Origin: Panulirus ornatus
Lineage: Eukaryota > Arthropoda > Malacostraca > Decapoda > Palinuridae
Length of the DNA: 64,000 bases
Reading direction: 5' to 3'
Assembly: GCF_036320965.1 (NCBI RefSeq)
Contig: NC_092241.1
Coordinates: 3,691,668-3,755,667, forward strand
Both the position numbers and the translations under genes were made by a program. The notes under the pieces are model-generated. The model had not been told where the DNA came from. It made no database searches and saw nothing but the letters and a program-made list of their open reading frames with translations. This document shows positions 34,973-44,905 of this stretch, piece by piece; position 1 is the stretch's first letter; every line of letters starts with the position of its first letter.

Positions 34973-35147
34973 TCTTTTGTTTTCGTAAATTTCCCCATAT
35001 TCGGATGGTTCTCCGTAACTGGATCCTCCTTTTGTTTTCGTAAATTTCCCCATATTCGGATGGTTCTCCGTAACTGGATCCTCCTTTTGTTTTCGTAAAT
35101 TTCCCCATATTCGGATGGTTCTCCGTAACTGGATCCCCCTTTTTCTT
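34973..35147. repeat. 55 bp tandem repeat, about 3 copies
   Basis: Three nearly identical copies of a 55 bp unit containing TTTTCGTAAATTTCCCCATA and TTCGGATGGTTCTCCGTAAC with GGATCC at the end. High identity suggests a recent expansion. Confidence 0.95.
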
Positions 35148-35422
35148 TACTTGCCTCCATTCAGGACAGTAGTACACAACAGGGACCTTGCGACCCCTTC
35201 TACTGCCCCCATAGTGGTGGTACCATTTCCGTTCCATTCTCTCTCTCCCACCGTCCCTACTCCCTCCGTAACTCCCCGTATCTCTCCCTTGCCTCAGAAT
35301 ATCGAACACCCATCTCCAGCACAGCAACCCTCCCATCCCAGCCAAGCAGCTCGTACTGTCAGAGAAGTGAGGCTGGGCGAGCCTCGTCCCTACATATACA
35401 ACTGGCTCGGGTGAGGCTGGTC

Positions 35423-35484
<62 letters not shown>
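35423..35484. repeat. (GA)n microsatellite
   Basis: GA run with one GG interruption, immediately before SINE-A. Confidence 0.97.
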
Positions 35485-35506
35485 GGGGAATCAGAATTAA
35501 CAGAAA

Positions 35507-35680
35507 CTTCCGTGGTGTAACGGTTAGTGTTGCTGACCATGACGCACTCACGGGCCGCTCGGGGTCGAGCACGCATAGGTTCCGAATCCTGGTGGCGGAA
35601 GTCGGTCCGCAGTCAACCAAGCTGTTCATCCTACTCTGAGGGCTATTCGAAAACACGGATACTTGTCTTGGGTTAGGATA
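35507..35680 (+). mobile_element. tRNA-derived SINE-A, most complete copy
   Basis: The head is CTTCCGTGGTGTAACGGTTA with box A TGGTGTAACGG, then TGACCATGACGCACTCACGG and CTCGGGGTCGAGCA. Box B is AGGTTCCGAATCC, which has one extra C relative to GGTTCGAATCC. The body GGCGGAAGTCGGTCCGCAGT is followed by AACCAAGCTGTTCATCC and an ACGGATACTTG.CTTGGGTTA end. It lies directly after (GA)n. The RNA-polymerase-III promoter layout and the lack of a closed cloverleaf support a SINE, not a tRNA gene. Confidence 0.78.
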
Positions 35681-35739
35681 TCAATAATCTTTTTTCTTAT
35701 GCTCTTTAATTTTCTCAGCATTATTCTATAATTAGGTGG

Positions 35740-37070
35740 GTGCTCAAACACCAGTCGTCCAAAGTTATCCAATTATTTCAGTCAAACTTTCTCCTTCACA
35801 GAGACATCATCAGGACTGATATGTAAAACGCAAACAGGATGTAGATAAGAATTACACCAGGAAAAACACAGAACACACAAAGGCAAGAGAAAACGCCAAA
35901 AGCGGATAGAAATTTACAATATCATGACGTGTAATATGTGTTACAATCTAGATATGTAATATGGAAGCAGAAATATAGAATATGAACTATCTTAAATGAA
36001 GAAGGAGTATAGAAAGTCCATCATTAAATATACTAAATGGGGCCAAACGAGACCATTATTGTCCGGATGTAGAGTTGAGGTCAGGTTGGGCTCGTTTGAC
36101 CTTCGTAACCCATGACCGGACTGATCAGTGCCGCGTTCCTGCTGTCCAGAAATAGCGGACGCGGTAGCTTGTGGCAGGTCAGTGTCGTGTCGTATCCGTC
36201 CTAAAACGGCATTAGGTCTACGTCCTGTTAGTAGGCCATCAAAGAGCTGTATGGCGATGATATCATGTTTGTCTGGATGCTGATGACAGGTGCTTTCTCT
36301 CTAATGTGAATGACTTCTAATATCTATAGTCTCCTCCAATCAATGCAACTAGTAAAGACTTTGGTGTTATTCATTTTAATCTCATTCGTTAGTCTCGTTC
36401 CATGCTTTTGTTCATGATGTTGCTTGATTCCACCTTCTTGTAAGGGGAGCGAAAGACGGCGGCTCAAGGTGCACGTTGTGTGTCCAATGTAGTTTCTATG
36501 GTGAGGCTGACAGTCCCCAATATTGCTTCGGTACTCATATACCACATCGGTATGATTCAGACTTCCAGAGCGACACACCATATTGTTATTCATGACTAGT
36601 AAACATGTTTTCGGATTATTGTAGTATATCATCAGACTAACATCTTTGCCTTCATCAATCGCTTTGCAGTTTCTGGCCATAATATCTCATACAACCTTTC
36701 CACCCTTTCGATATGTTGTTTTAACTGTGTTCCTGCAGTAAACTTTTACGCTGTCACGTCGAGGTTGTCTGTGAGCCACGAGATGTTGCTCAAACATGTT
36801 GTTCACAATGGTACAAATTCGTTATCTGAATATCCATTGTTTATTAACATTTGCCGGACACGTCGAAGTTCTTGGTGTAGAAGTTGCCAGGTTGAGCACA
36901 CCTTGATCGCTCTCCTCACGTATTCACGAATGACACGTCTCTTGTAATTTTGAGTACATTCACTTATTCCATTCATACATTATACTTTGGTTGTTAGGTT
37001 TTCTGTTAACGTCGGTGACGAAAGATCCTATTGTGGCACTAACCATTACATCCAAGAAAGGAATCTTATC
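35740..37070 (-). mobile_element. Penelope-like element, RT C-terminus, GIY-YIG and tail
   Basis: Minus strand. Near 37060-36990 it reads FLDVMVSATIGSFVTDVNRK-P, the end of the Penelope-like RT. After a frameshift, CTQNYKRRVIREYVRRAIKV and CSTWQLLHQELRRVRQMLIN follow. After one in-frame stop near 36680, the frame down to 36324 reads MIYYNNPKTCLLVMNNN, DVVYEYRSNIGDC and RNYIGHTTCTLSRRLSLPL, then IKQHHEQKHG. That is the GIY-YIG endonuclease with its CCHH-like part; the first of the usual cysteines appears replaced (YRS in place of YRC). About 500 bp of tail follows to 35740, including a CTGATGA word at 35813-35807. The RT catalytic half is missing. Confidence 0.85.
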
Positions 37071-37079
37071 ATTATTATT

Positions 37080-37545
37080 CTATCCTGGCTGTTGGAGGTT
37101 TGTATGTTCTATGAAGGCGCGCGTTCATATGCACTTTGTTTGTATTCATATACCTCCGCGTTGTACAGTTAGGTTCGGTAAAATGCTATCTGCTGGCTGT
37201 GTGAGTCTGGTGGGAAATGATCGGTGTAGACCCCATTGCTCACAACGTGAGACGAAGGGTATTCGAGCACATAGTATTCGAATAGTTGGAGATTTGTATG
37301 TTCTATGAAGGCGCGCGTTCATATGCACTTTGTTCGTATTCATATACCTCCGCGTTGTACAGTTAGGTTCGGTAAAACGCTATCTGCTGGCTGTATGAGC
37401 CTGATAGGAAATGACGTGTGTAGACCCCGTTGCTCACCAACGTGAGACGAAGGGTATTCGAGTACGTAGTATTCGAATAGTCCTTTCCCTATTAGGGTCG
37501 ATCATAGCCTAGCGGTAGCGCTCCCGCCTGGTGCAGAAAGAAAAT
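37080..37545 (+). mobile_element. tRNA-derived SINE-B, tandem duplication
   Basis: Two direct copies of a body about 195 bp long (from about 37087 and 37283). Each starts GGAG.TTTGTATGTTCTATG, continues GCGCGTTCATATGCACTTTG and CCTCCGCGTTGTACAGTTAG, and ends GAGACGAAGGGTATTCGAG. The first is preceded by the last bases of a tRNA-like head (TCCTGGCTGTTGG). After the second, a new head begins (ATAGCCTAGCGGTAGCGCTC, 37505) and is cut at about 37540. Confidence 0.75.
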
Positions 37546-38328
37546 ATTATATGTATGTATACTACTCGCATCCCCTTCTGTTCCCAAGTGTGGTGTGTCC
37601 CCAGCAGGAGTTGCTTTTCAGCGCAGGTGGCGAGGCGTGTGGGGATAGGAGGACCCTGGGCCCAGCTGGCCACGACACAACGCTGATCCGGCCCTCCCCT
37701 CCCACGCCCCCCATGACAAACTTCGGCACAGCACAAGGGCCAATTAGCGCACGCAGTTCACTCCCTCGCCACCAGCACCGACACCAGCAGGAAATACAAG
37801 GGTATTCCGAAGGCTATCAAATAACGCGGTTATCGGAAACTGTAATAGCATTCTTGAATGGACTGGGAACAACATGTGTAGAATTACCATTGCGAAAATA
37901 ACGAAACAGCACCACACTGTACTGCGTTGGGTATGTGTCTGGGCTCAGCTATTCCAAGAGCAGAATGGCAGGGGAGGTGCAGGTACCGTCCAGGTAGCGG
38001 GAACTGTCAATTACAAGACCAGACCCACATACTATTCACGGGTATATCTCTCACTCCCTCCCTCCTCCCAGCATGATATGGGAGCGACGCGCTGCCTCCA
38101 GGCCCCTCCAGTACCAGCACTTGGCCAGGTCCCTCCGTTGCCCTCCGGCTCTTTTAAGATGTCGCTGTGAACCTGGGACTAAACGAGCCAGCTGGGGCTT
38201 GGGACGAGGATGTCGACTGGCACTGGACGCGGGCGGTATCCTGAACCAGGGTCCGCAACTTGACCTTCCTTCCCTCGCCAGACTACTGTGTCATGGCTGT
38301 GTCTCACTCTTGTGTAGAACCTTCTTTA

Positions 38329-38329
<1 letters not shown>
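37546..38329. other. Unassigned, moderately GC-rich
   Basis: Open frames at 37551-37901 and 37874-38170 have no domain I recognise and no supporting context. Confidence 0.4.
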
Positions 38330-38384
<55 letters not shown>

Positions 38385-38386
38385 AG

Positions 38387-38419
<33 letters not shown>

Positions 38420-38426
38420 CACACAC
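38330..38426. repeat. (CA)n microsatellite
   Basis: About 96 bp of CA with a few GA or GC interruptions. Confidence 0.97.
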
Positions 38427-38549
38427 TGGTCCCCTCACAATGTAGACGACCTCATTTTTCTAATCCTATATGGACTCGACTTCAATGTAAATATGTAATT
38501 TTGCAAACACTTTGCTTCTTGATCATTCCAAGATAAATGTTTAAGATAA

Positions 38550-38820
38550 TCACTCCATATGCGTACATATGCTCAATATGATAACCCCCACAACTGTTCA
38601 TATGTTTACTATAATAACCCCGTTACTGTGCAGCTGTTTAAGATAATAACCCCGTAACTGTGAAATCGTTTAAGATAATGACGCCACAAATGTTTCCCAT
38701 GTTTTAGGTAATAACCCCATAACTGTACAACTGCTTGAGATAACAACCCCACAACTGTCCATATGTTTAAGATACTAAGCCCATAACTTGACAAATGTTT
38801 CAGTAGCTCCATCACCGTAC
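38550..38820. repeat. about 32 bp degenerate minisatellite
   Basis: Eight or so units with GATAATAACCCCATAACTGT and CATATGTTTAA parts. 38821-39073 is unassigned. Confidence 0.8.
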
Positions 38821-39070
38821 AATATAACGCGGGGATTCTCGACCATAAGGAGGGCATCATTAAGCTAGCGTCTGGTGTCCGCTTAACCATGAGCGCGCTG
38901 ACTGTTTCCATTCATTCATTACAGCGCTGGCCGACCACGGGTGACGGGAGGTGACAGCTGAAGGTGGATGACTAGTGATTGTGGGTGGTTGTGGGTGAAG
39001 GATGACATATGATGGCGGGTGGCGGGCTATAGGTGACAAGTTAAGCCGGGTGACGGATCATGGGATTATG

Positions 39071-39073
<3 letters not shown>

Positions 39074-39150
<77 letters not shown>
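39074..39150. repeat. (TA)n microsatellite at LINE 5' end
   Basis: About 38 TA dinucleotides ending exactly where the LINE 5' end (TCCCTGGGGA) begins. Confidence 0.98.
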
Positions 39151-39155
<5 letters not shown>

Positions 39156-39264
39156 GGGGATAGGGGAGAAAGAATACTTTCCACGCATTTCCCGAGTGTC
39201 GTAGAAGGCGACTAAAAGGGGAAACAGAAGAGGGAGCCATGCGGGGAGTGCTCATCTTCCTCGA

Positions 39265-39513
39265 ATGCTCAGACTGGGGTGCCTAAATGTGTGTGGATGT
39301 AACCAAGATGAGAAAAAAGAAGAGGTAGGTGGTATGTTTGAGGAAAGGAACCTGGATGTTTTGGCTCTGAGTGAGACGAAGTTCAAAGGTAAAGGGGAAG
39401 AGTGGATTGGAAATGTCTTGGGAGTAAATTCACGCGTTGGCGGGAGGACAAGAGCAAAGGAAGGAGTAGCACTACTCCTGAAGCAAGAGTTGTGGGAACA
39501 TGGGACAGTGTAA
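39265..39513 (+). pseudogene. RTE-like LINE endonuclease, N-terminal fragment
   Basis: This 82-codon open frame starts at the first ATG after the leader. It has the APE endonuclease N-terminal signature: the LNVCG strand with the conserved Asn, the LSETK segment carrying the metal-binding Glu, and the GVALLL strand. The stop at 39511 truncates it. The downstream sequence, read across frames, continues the domain with GAYAPG-like and GDLNAKV words. The remaining catalytic SDH region is not recognisable, so no active nuclease could be made. Confidence 0.85.
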
Positions 39514-40854
39514 GAAAGTGAACTCTAGACTGATATGGGTAAAAGCGAAAGTGGATGGAGAAAGATGAGTGATTATTGGTGCCTATGCACCTGGTCATGA
39601 AAAGAAAGATCATGAGAGGCAAGTGTTTTAGGGGCAGCTGAGAGAGTGGGTTAGCAGCTTTGATGCACGAGAGCGGGTTATAGTGATGGGTGATTTGAAT
39701 GCAAAGGTGAGTAATGTGGCAGTTAAGGGAATGATTGGTGTATATGGGGTGTTCAGTGTTGTAAATGGAAATAGTGTAGAGCTTGTAGTTTTGTGTGCTG
39801 AAAAAGGACTGATGATTGTGAATACCTGGTATAGAAAGTGAGGTATACATAAGTATACGTATGTACGTAGGAGAGATGGTTAGAGAGCGTTATAGGATTA
39901 CGTGTTAATTGATAGGGGCGCGAAAGAGAGACTTCTTGCTGTTAATGTGCTGAAGGTGAAGATATGTAGAGGTCTGCAGAAGAGAGAATGTTGGGGTGAA
40001 GAGAGTGGTGAGAGTAAGTGAGCTTGGAAAGGAGACTTGTGTGAGGAAGTGCCAGAAGAAATTGAGTGCAGAATGGAAAAAAGTGAGAAGAAATGACGTA
40101 GGGGGAGTTGGGAAGGAATGGGATGTATCTAGGGAAGCAGTGATGGCTTGCGCAAAAGATGCCCGTGGCATGAGAAAGGTGGAAGATGGGCAGATTAGAA
40201 AAGGTAGTGAGTGGTGGATGAAGAAGTCAGATTGTTAGTGAAAGAGAAGAGAGAGGCATTTGGACGATTTTTGCAGGAAAATAGTGCAAATGACTGGGGG
40301 ATGTATGAAAGAAAGAAACAGTAGTTCAAGAGAAAGGTGCAAGAGATGAAAAAAAGGGAAAATGAGAGTTGGGGTGTGAGAGTATCATCAAATTTTAGGG
40401 AGAATAGAAAAAAGTTTTGGAAGTTGGTAAATAAAGTGCGTAAGACAAGAGAACAAATGGAAACAACGGTGAAGGTGGCAAATGGGGAGGTAATAACAAG
40501 TAGTGGCGGTGTGAGAGGGAAGTGGAGTGAGTATTTTGAAGGTTTGTTGAATGTGTTTGATGATAGAGTGGCAGACAGGGTGTTTTGGTCGAGGTGGTGT
40601 GCGAGGTGAGAGGGTCAGGGAGAATGATTTGGTAAATAGAGAAGAGGTAGTGAAAGCTTAGGGGAAGATGAAAGCCGGCAAGGCGGCGGGTTGGATGGTG
40701 TTGCTGTGGAATTTATTGAAAAAGGGGTGACTGTGTTGTTGACTGGTTGGTGAGGATATTCCATGTATGTATGGTTCATGGTGAAGTGCCTAAGGATTGG
40801 CGGAATGCATATATAATGCCATTGTACAAAGACAAAGGGGATTAAGGTGAGTGT

Positions 40855-42180
40855 TTGAATTACAGAGGTATAAGTTTGTTTAGTGTTCCTGGGAAAATAT
40901 ATGGGAGGGTATCGATCGTGAGGGTCAAGGCATGTGTAGAGCACCAGATTGAGGAGGAGCAGTGTGGTTTCAGAAGTGGTAGAGGATGTGTGGATCAGGC
41001 GTTTGCTTTGAAGAATGTATATGAGAAATACTTAGTAAAGCAGATGGATTTGTATGTATCATTTATGGATCTGGAGAAGGCAGAGTTGATAGAGATGCTC
41101 TGACGAAGGTATTAAGAGTATGTAGTGTGGGAGGTAAGTTGCTAGAAGCAGTGAAAAGTTTTTATCGAGGGTGTAAGGCATGTTTACGAGTAGGAAGAGA
41201 GGAAAGTGATTGGTTCCCAGTGAATGTAGGTTTGCGGCAGGGGTGTGTGATGCCTCCATGGCTTTTAATTTGTTTATGGATGGGGTTGTTAGGGAGGTGA
41301 ATGCAAAAGTTTTGGAGAGAGGGGCAAGTATGCAGTCTGTTGTTGATGAGAGAGCTTGGGAAATGAGTCAGTTGTTGTTCGCTGATGATACAGAGCTGGT
41401 GGCTGATTCGGGTGGAAACTGCACAAGTTGGTGACTTAGTTTGGTAAAGCGTGTGAAAGAAGAAAGCTCAAAGTAAATTTGAATAAGTGCAAGGTTATTA
41501 GGTTCAGTAGGGTTAAGAGACAAGTAAATTGGGCAATAAGTTTGAATGGAGAAAAAATGGAGGAAGTGAAGTGTTTTAGATATCTGGGAGTGGATTTGGC
41601 AGCGGATGGAACCATGGAAGTGAAAGTGAGTCACAGGATGGGGGAGGGGGCGAAGGTTCTGAGAGTGTTGAAGAATGTGTGGAAGGCGAGAACGTTATTT
41701 CGGAAAGCAAAAATGGTTATGTTTGAAGGAATAATGGTTTCAACAATGCTATATGGCTGTGAGGCGCGGGCTATGGATAGAGTTGTGCGGAGGAGGGTGG
41801 ATGTGCTGGAAATGAGATGTTTGATGACAATATGTGGTGTGAGGTGGTTTGATTGAGTAAGTAATGATAGGGTAAGAGAGATGTGTCGTAATTAAAAGAG
41901 TGTGGTTGAGAGAGAAGAAGAGGGTGTTTTGAAATGGTTTGGTCACATGGAGAGAATGACTGAGGAAAGATTGACCAAGAGGATATATGTGTCGGAGGTG
42001 GAGGGAACGAGGAGAAGTGGGAGACCAAATTGGAGGTGGAAAGATGGAGTGAAAAAGATTTTGAGTGATCAGGGCCTGAACATGCAGGAGGGTGAAAGGC
42101 GTGCAAGAAATAGAGTGAATTGGAACGATGTGGTATACCGGGGTCGACGTGCTGTCAATGGATTGAACCAGGGCATTTGA
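40855..42180 (+). pseudogene. RTE-like LINE reverse transcriptase and C-terminus, frameshifted
   Basis: Open pieces at 40855-41103, 41210-41434, 41479-41856 and 41902-42180 together follow the RT order. They run from fingers (NYRGISLFSVPGK) through palm motif A (FMDLEKA, with the next residues lost by a 7 bp deletion) and the FADD box (41378-41389) to the C-terminal MERMTEERLTKRIYVSEVEG and the GRPNWRW motif. The catalytic Asp residues are still visible, but at least four frame breaks separate the pieces. Confidence 0.88.
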
Positions 42181-42597
42181 AGCGTCTGGGGTACACCATG
42201 GAAAGTTCTGTGGGGCCTGGATGTGGAAAGGGAGCTGTGGTTTCGGTGCATTACTATATGACAGCTAAAGACTAAGTGTGAACGAATGTGGCCTTAGTTT
42301 TCTTTTCCTAGCGCTACCTCGCGCACATGAGGGGGAGCGGGTTGTTATTTCATGTGTAGCGGGGTGGCGATGGGAATGAATAAAGGCAGACAGTATAGAT
42401 TATATACATGTGTATATATGTATATGTCTGTGTGTGTATATATATGTATACGTTGAGATGTATAGGTATGTATATGTGCGTGTGTGGACGTGTAGGCATA
42501 TGCAGGGGTATGTGGGTGGGTTGTGCCATTCTTTCGTCTGTTTCCTTGCGCTACCTCGCTAACGCGGGAGACAGCGACAAAGCAAAATAACTAAATG

Positions 42598-42603
<6 letters not shown>
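42181..42603 (+). promoter_or_regulatory. RTE-like LINE 3' UTR with repeated stem-loop motif
   Basis: Contains GCGCTACCTCGCGCACATGA near 42311 and GCGCTACCTCGCTAACGCGG near 42549. The terminal one can fold with CCTCGC pairing GCGGG around a TAAC loop and CGCT pairing AGCG outside it. The same motif ends all RTE-like copies here and the short head-plus-tail elements, so it is a candidate recognition site for the LINE RT. Confidence 0.6.

Positions 42604-42681
<78 letters not shown>
42602..42681. repeat. (TA)n microsatellite at LINE 3' end
   Basis: About 40 TA dinucleotides following the LINE's AAATGAATAA end. Confidence 0.98.
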
Positions 42682-42685
<4 letters not shown>

Positions 42686-42764
42686 GACTAGTGATGACGG
42701 GTGATGACATGGTTAATACTGCTCAGTCCCTGACTACATACTTATTAGTATGACTATAGTGATG

Positions 42765-43846
42765 GCTCACCGGGATGATGCAGGGATGACTGGCCGGGAT
42801 GATGTAGGCAAGACTGGCCGGGATGATGCAGGCAAGACTGGCCGGGATGATGCAGGCAAGACTGGCCGGGATGATGCAGGGATGACTGGCCGAGATGATG
42901 CAGGGAAGACTGGCCAGGATGATTCAGAGATGACTGGCCGGGATGATGCAGAGATGACTGGCCGGGATGATGCAGACAAGACTGGCCGGGATGATGTAGG
43001 GATGACTGGCCGGGATGATGCAGGAATGACTGGCCGGGATGATGCAGGGATGACTGGCCTGGATGATGCAGGGATGACTGGCCGGGATGATGCAGGGAAG
43101 ACTGGCCGGGATGATGCAGGGAAGACTGGCCGGGATGATGCAGGCAAGACTGGCCGGGATGATGCAGGCAAGACTGGCCGGGATGATGCAGGGATTACGG
43201 GCTGGGATGATACAGGCAAGACTGGCCGGGATGATGCAGACAAGACTGGCAGGGATGATGCAGGCAAGACTGGCCGGGATGATGCAGGCAAGACTGGCCG
43301 GGATGATGCAGGCAAGACTGGCCGGGATGATGCAGGCAAGACTGGCCGGGATGATGCAGGGATGACTGGCTGAGATGATGCAGGCAAGACTGGCCGGGAT
43401 GATGCAGGCAAGACTGGCCGGGATGATGCAGGCAAGACTGGCCGGGATGATGCAGGCAAGACTGGCCGGGATGATGCAGGGATGACTGGCCGAGATGATG
43501 CAGGCAAGACTGGCCGGGATGATGCAGACAAGACTGGCAGGGATGATGCAGGCAAGACTGGCCGGGATGATGCAGGCAAGACTGGCCGGGATGATGCAGG
43601 CAAGACTGGCCGGGATGATGCAGGCAAGACTGGCAGGGATGATGCAGGCAAGACTGGCCGGGATGATGCAGGCAAGACTGGCCGGGATGATGCAGGCAAG
43701 ACTGGCCGGGATGATGCAGGCAAGACTGGCCGGGATGATGCAGGCAAGACTGGCCGGGATGATGCAGGCAAGACTGGCCGGGATGATGCAGGCAAGACTG
43801 GCCGGGATGATGTAGGCAAGACTGGCCGGGATGATGCTGTTTATTG
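42765..43846. repeat. 24 bp minisatellite, about 45 units
   Basis: Very homogeneous 24 bp units around GACTGGCCGGGATGATGCAG. Variants GGGAT, GGCAA and GGGAA are intermixed, and the GGCAA type dominates the right half. Long open frames on both strands (for example 42767-43819 minus) follow from the multiple-of-three period. Confidence 0.97.
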
Positions 43847-44370
43847 AATACAATCTAATTTACGACGCCAACCCCGTTTCTTATCGCCCGAGATATCCGA
43901 ACTTTTCTCGGCGTAAACTTACGGCAAAACTTGATACAACTCGCGCCTGTAATTTACAAATGATATTAAGGTTCCGCCACCAATCTCGGTGGGGTTTTTT
44001 TTTTTTCCCCTCGGCAACTTTCCACAAACATCCCTGTGTCCCCAGCCAACTCTCTTGTACTTGCGGTGTTAATGGAACACATGATAATGGAAGTCTCCGT
44101 GGTATATAGACTAGATGAGGAGGAGGCTTGGCTGAACACCACCTTCTCCCGTCATGCCACAGCCACAGTCTCCTTTGTCCTCCACTTACCCCTCCTCTTC
44201 CTCCTGTCCTCCCTCCTATTCTTGGCCCTCCTCATCCTCTCCCTTCTAGGCCCTCCTTGTCCTTCCCCTTCTCCCATACCATACGCCTCGTTATTTATCT
44301 TCCCATCATTCGTTACTAAAGTGTTTGGCAGATGCTCTTCTCTTCACTCATTTTCTTATTATTCTTCTAG
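43847..44370. other. Unassigned; CT-rich part 44150-44280
   Basis: No recognised gene or element. Confidence 0.4.
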
Positions 44371-44379
44371 TATATGTAT

Positions 44380-44464
<85 letters not shown>
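44371..44464. repeat. (TA)n microsatellite
   Basis: TA run with a few CA steps at both ends. Confidence 0.98.
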
Positions 44465-44465
<1 letters not shown>

Positions 44466-44905
44466 GATCGCACTAGTCCGTGATGATAGCATGAAAGTGA
44501 AATCGCACTTCAGTAGGAGTTCATACAATTTCATTCGACATGTAATTTTTCTATACTTGTGGCACGACATGTTTCGTGGAGACAATCCACCTCATCAGGT
44601 GTCAGTACTTAACAAAGTTATTTACATCCCAACATCATACTTGAGTGCCGCCGTCAAGCTCCAGTCTCTATAGACCAGCCACTGTCCGCTTTGTCTGGCA
44701 GTAACAGCTGTAAGGGAGAGTGATTAAGGAGGCTCATGTGGTGGGGGTTGACGTGGATGGCTGAGTGTGTCTTGAACAACTCCGTGAAGGTTTTTATAGG
44801 TAGAGGCAAGTCAAGGTTGATGTCGGGCAATTTCCTCCTTAGATATGTGATGGTTTCATTAATGGGTACTTTAGTAAAAAGGGAATTCACACGAAAGCTA
44901 ATGAA
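44465..44905 (-). mobile_element. Penelope-like element remnant, RT motif A region plus tail
   Basis: A minus-strand frame from about 44905 reads SFRVNSLFTKVPINETITYL, matching the Penelope-like RT (SFDVxSLFTNVPxxETI), then RRKLPDINLDLPLPIKTFTE. The catalytic Asp of motif A is Arg here (CGT). The frame stops at 44654, and the element jumps directly to its tail with CACCTGATGAGGTGGATTGT. The rest of the RT and the GIY-YIG domain are deleted. The tail ends at (TA)n. Confidence 0.78.
44571..44598 (-). ncRNA. Hammerhead-ribozyme-like core
   Basis: Minus strand: CTGATGA (44598-44592), then G, stem GTGGA, loop TTGTC, stem TCCAC, then GAAA. This has the conserved hammerhead core order CUGAUGA-stem II-GAAA with a perfect 5 bp stem II. 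After GAAA comes the palindrome ACATGT, which could form stem III only weakly or between two copies. Hammerhead motifs have been described in Penelope-like elements. Activity is not shown; stems I and III are not convincingly closed. Confidence 0.45.

Larger units (their letters stand above)
39151..42603 (+). mobile_element. RTE-like non-LTR retrotransposon, near full length, inactive
   Basis: About 3.45 kb, typical for RTE-type elements. Order: a 5' leader of about 115 bp; an APE-like endonuclease (LRLGCLNVCG near 39268, LALSETK with catalytic Glu near 39363, GVALLL near 39460, VMGDLNAKV near 39685); the RT (NYRGISLFSVPGKIYGR near 40858, EEEQCGFRSGRGCVDQAF, FMDLEKA near 41060, LLFADDTELVADS near 41370, RYLGVDLAADG near 41580); and a C-terminal GRPNWRWKDGVKKIL ending at 42180. 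A 3' UTR of about 420 bp has two GCTACCTCGC motifs. The reading frame is broken by early stops (39511 and 39838), a 7 bp deletion after FMDLEKA relative to the 31.7 kb copy, and other frameshifts. Both ends abut (TA)n. Confidence 0.9.

Noticed and set aside
35507..35600. Functional tRNA gene
   Set aside because: Boxes A and B are present, but no acceptor stem closes, box B has an insertion, and the same body recurs seven times with simple-repeat tails: a SINE.
39265..42180. Active LINE
   Set aside because: Premature stops, a 7 bp deletion in the RT and further frameshifts rule out a functional protein from this copy.
42767..43819. 350-codon minus-strand open frame rich in SSRPVLPA
   Set aside because: Shadow of the 24 bp minisatellite; several frames on both strands are open over the same range.
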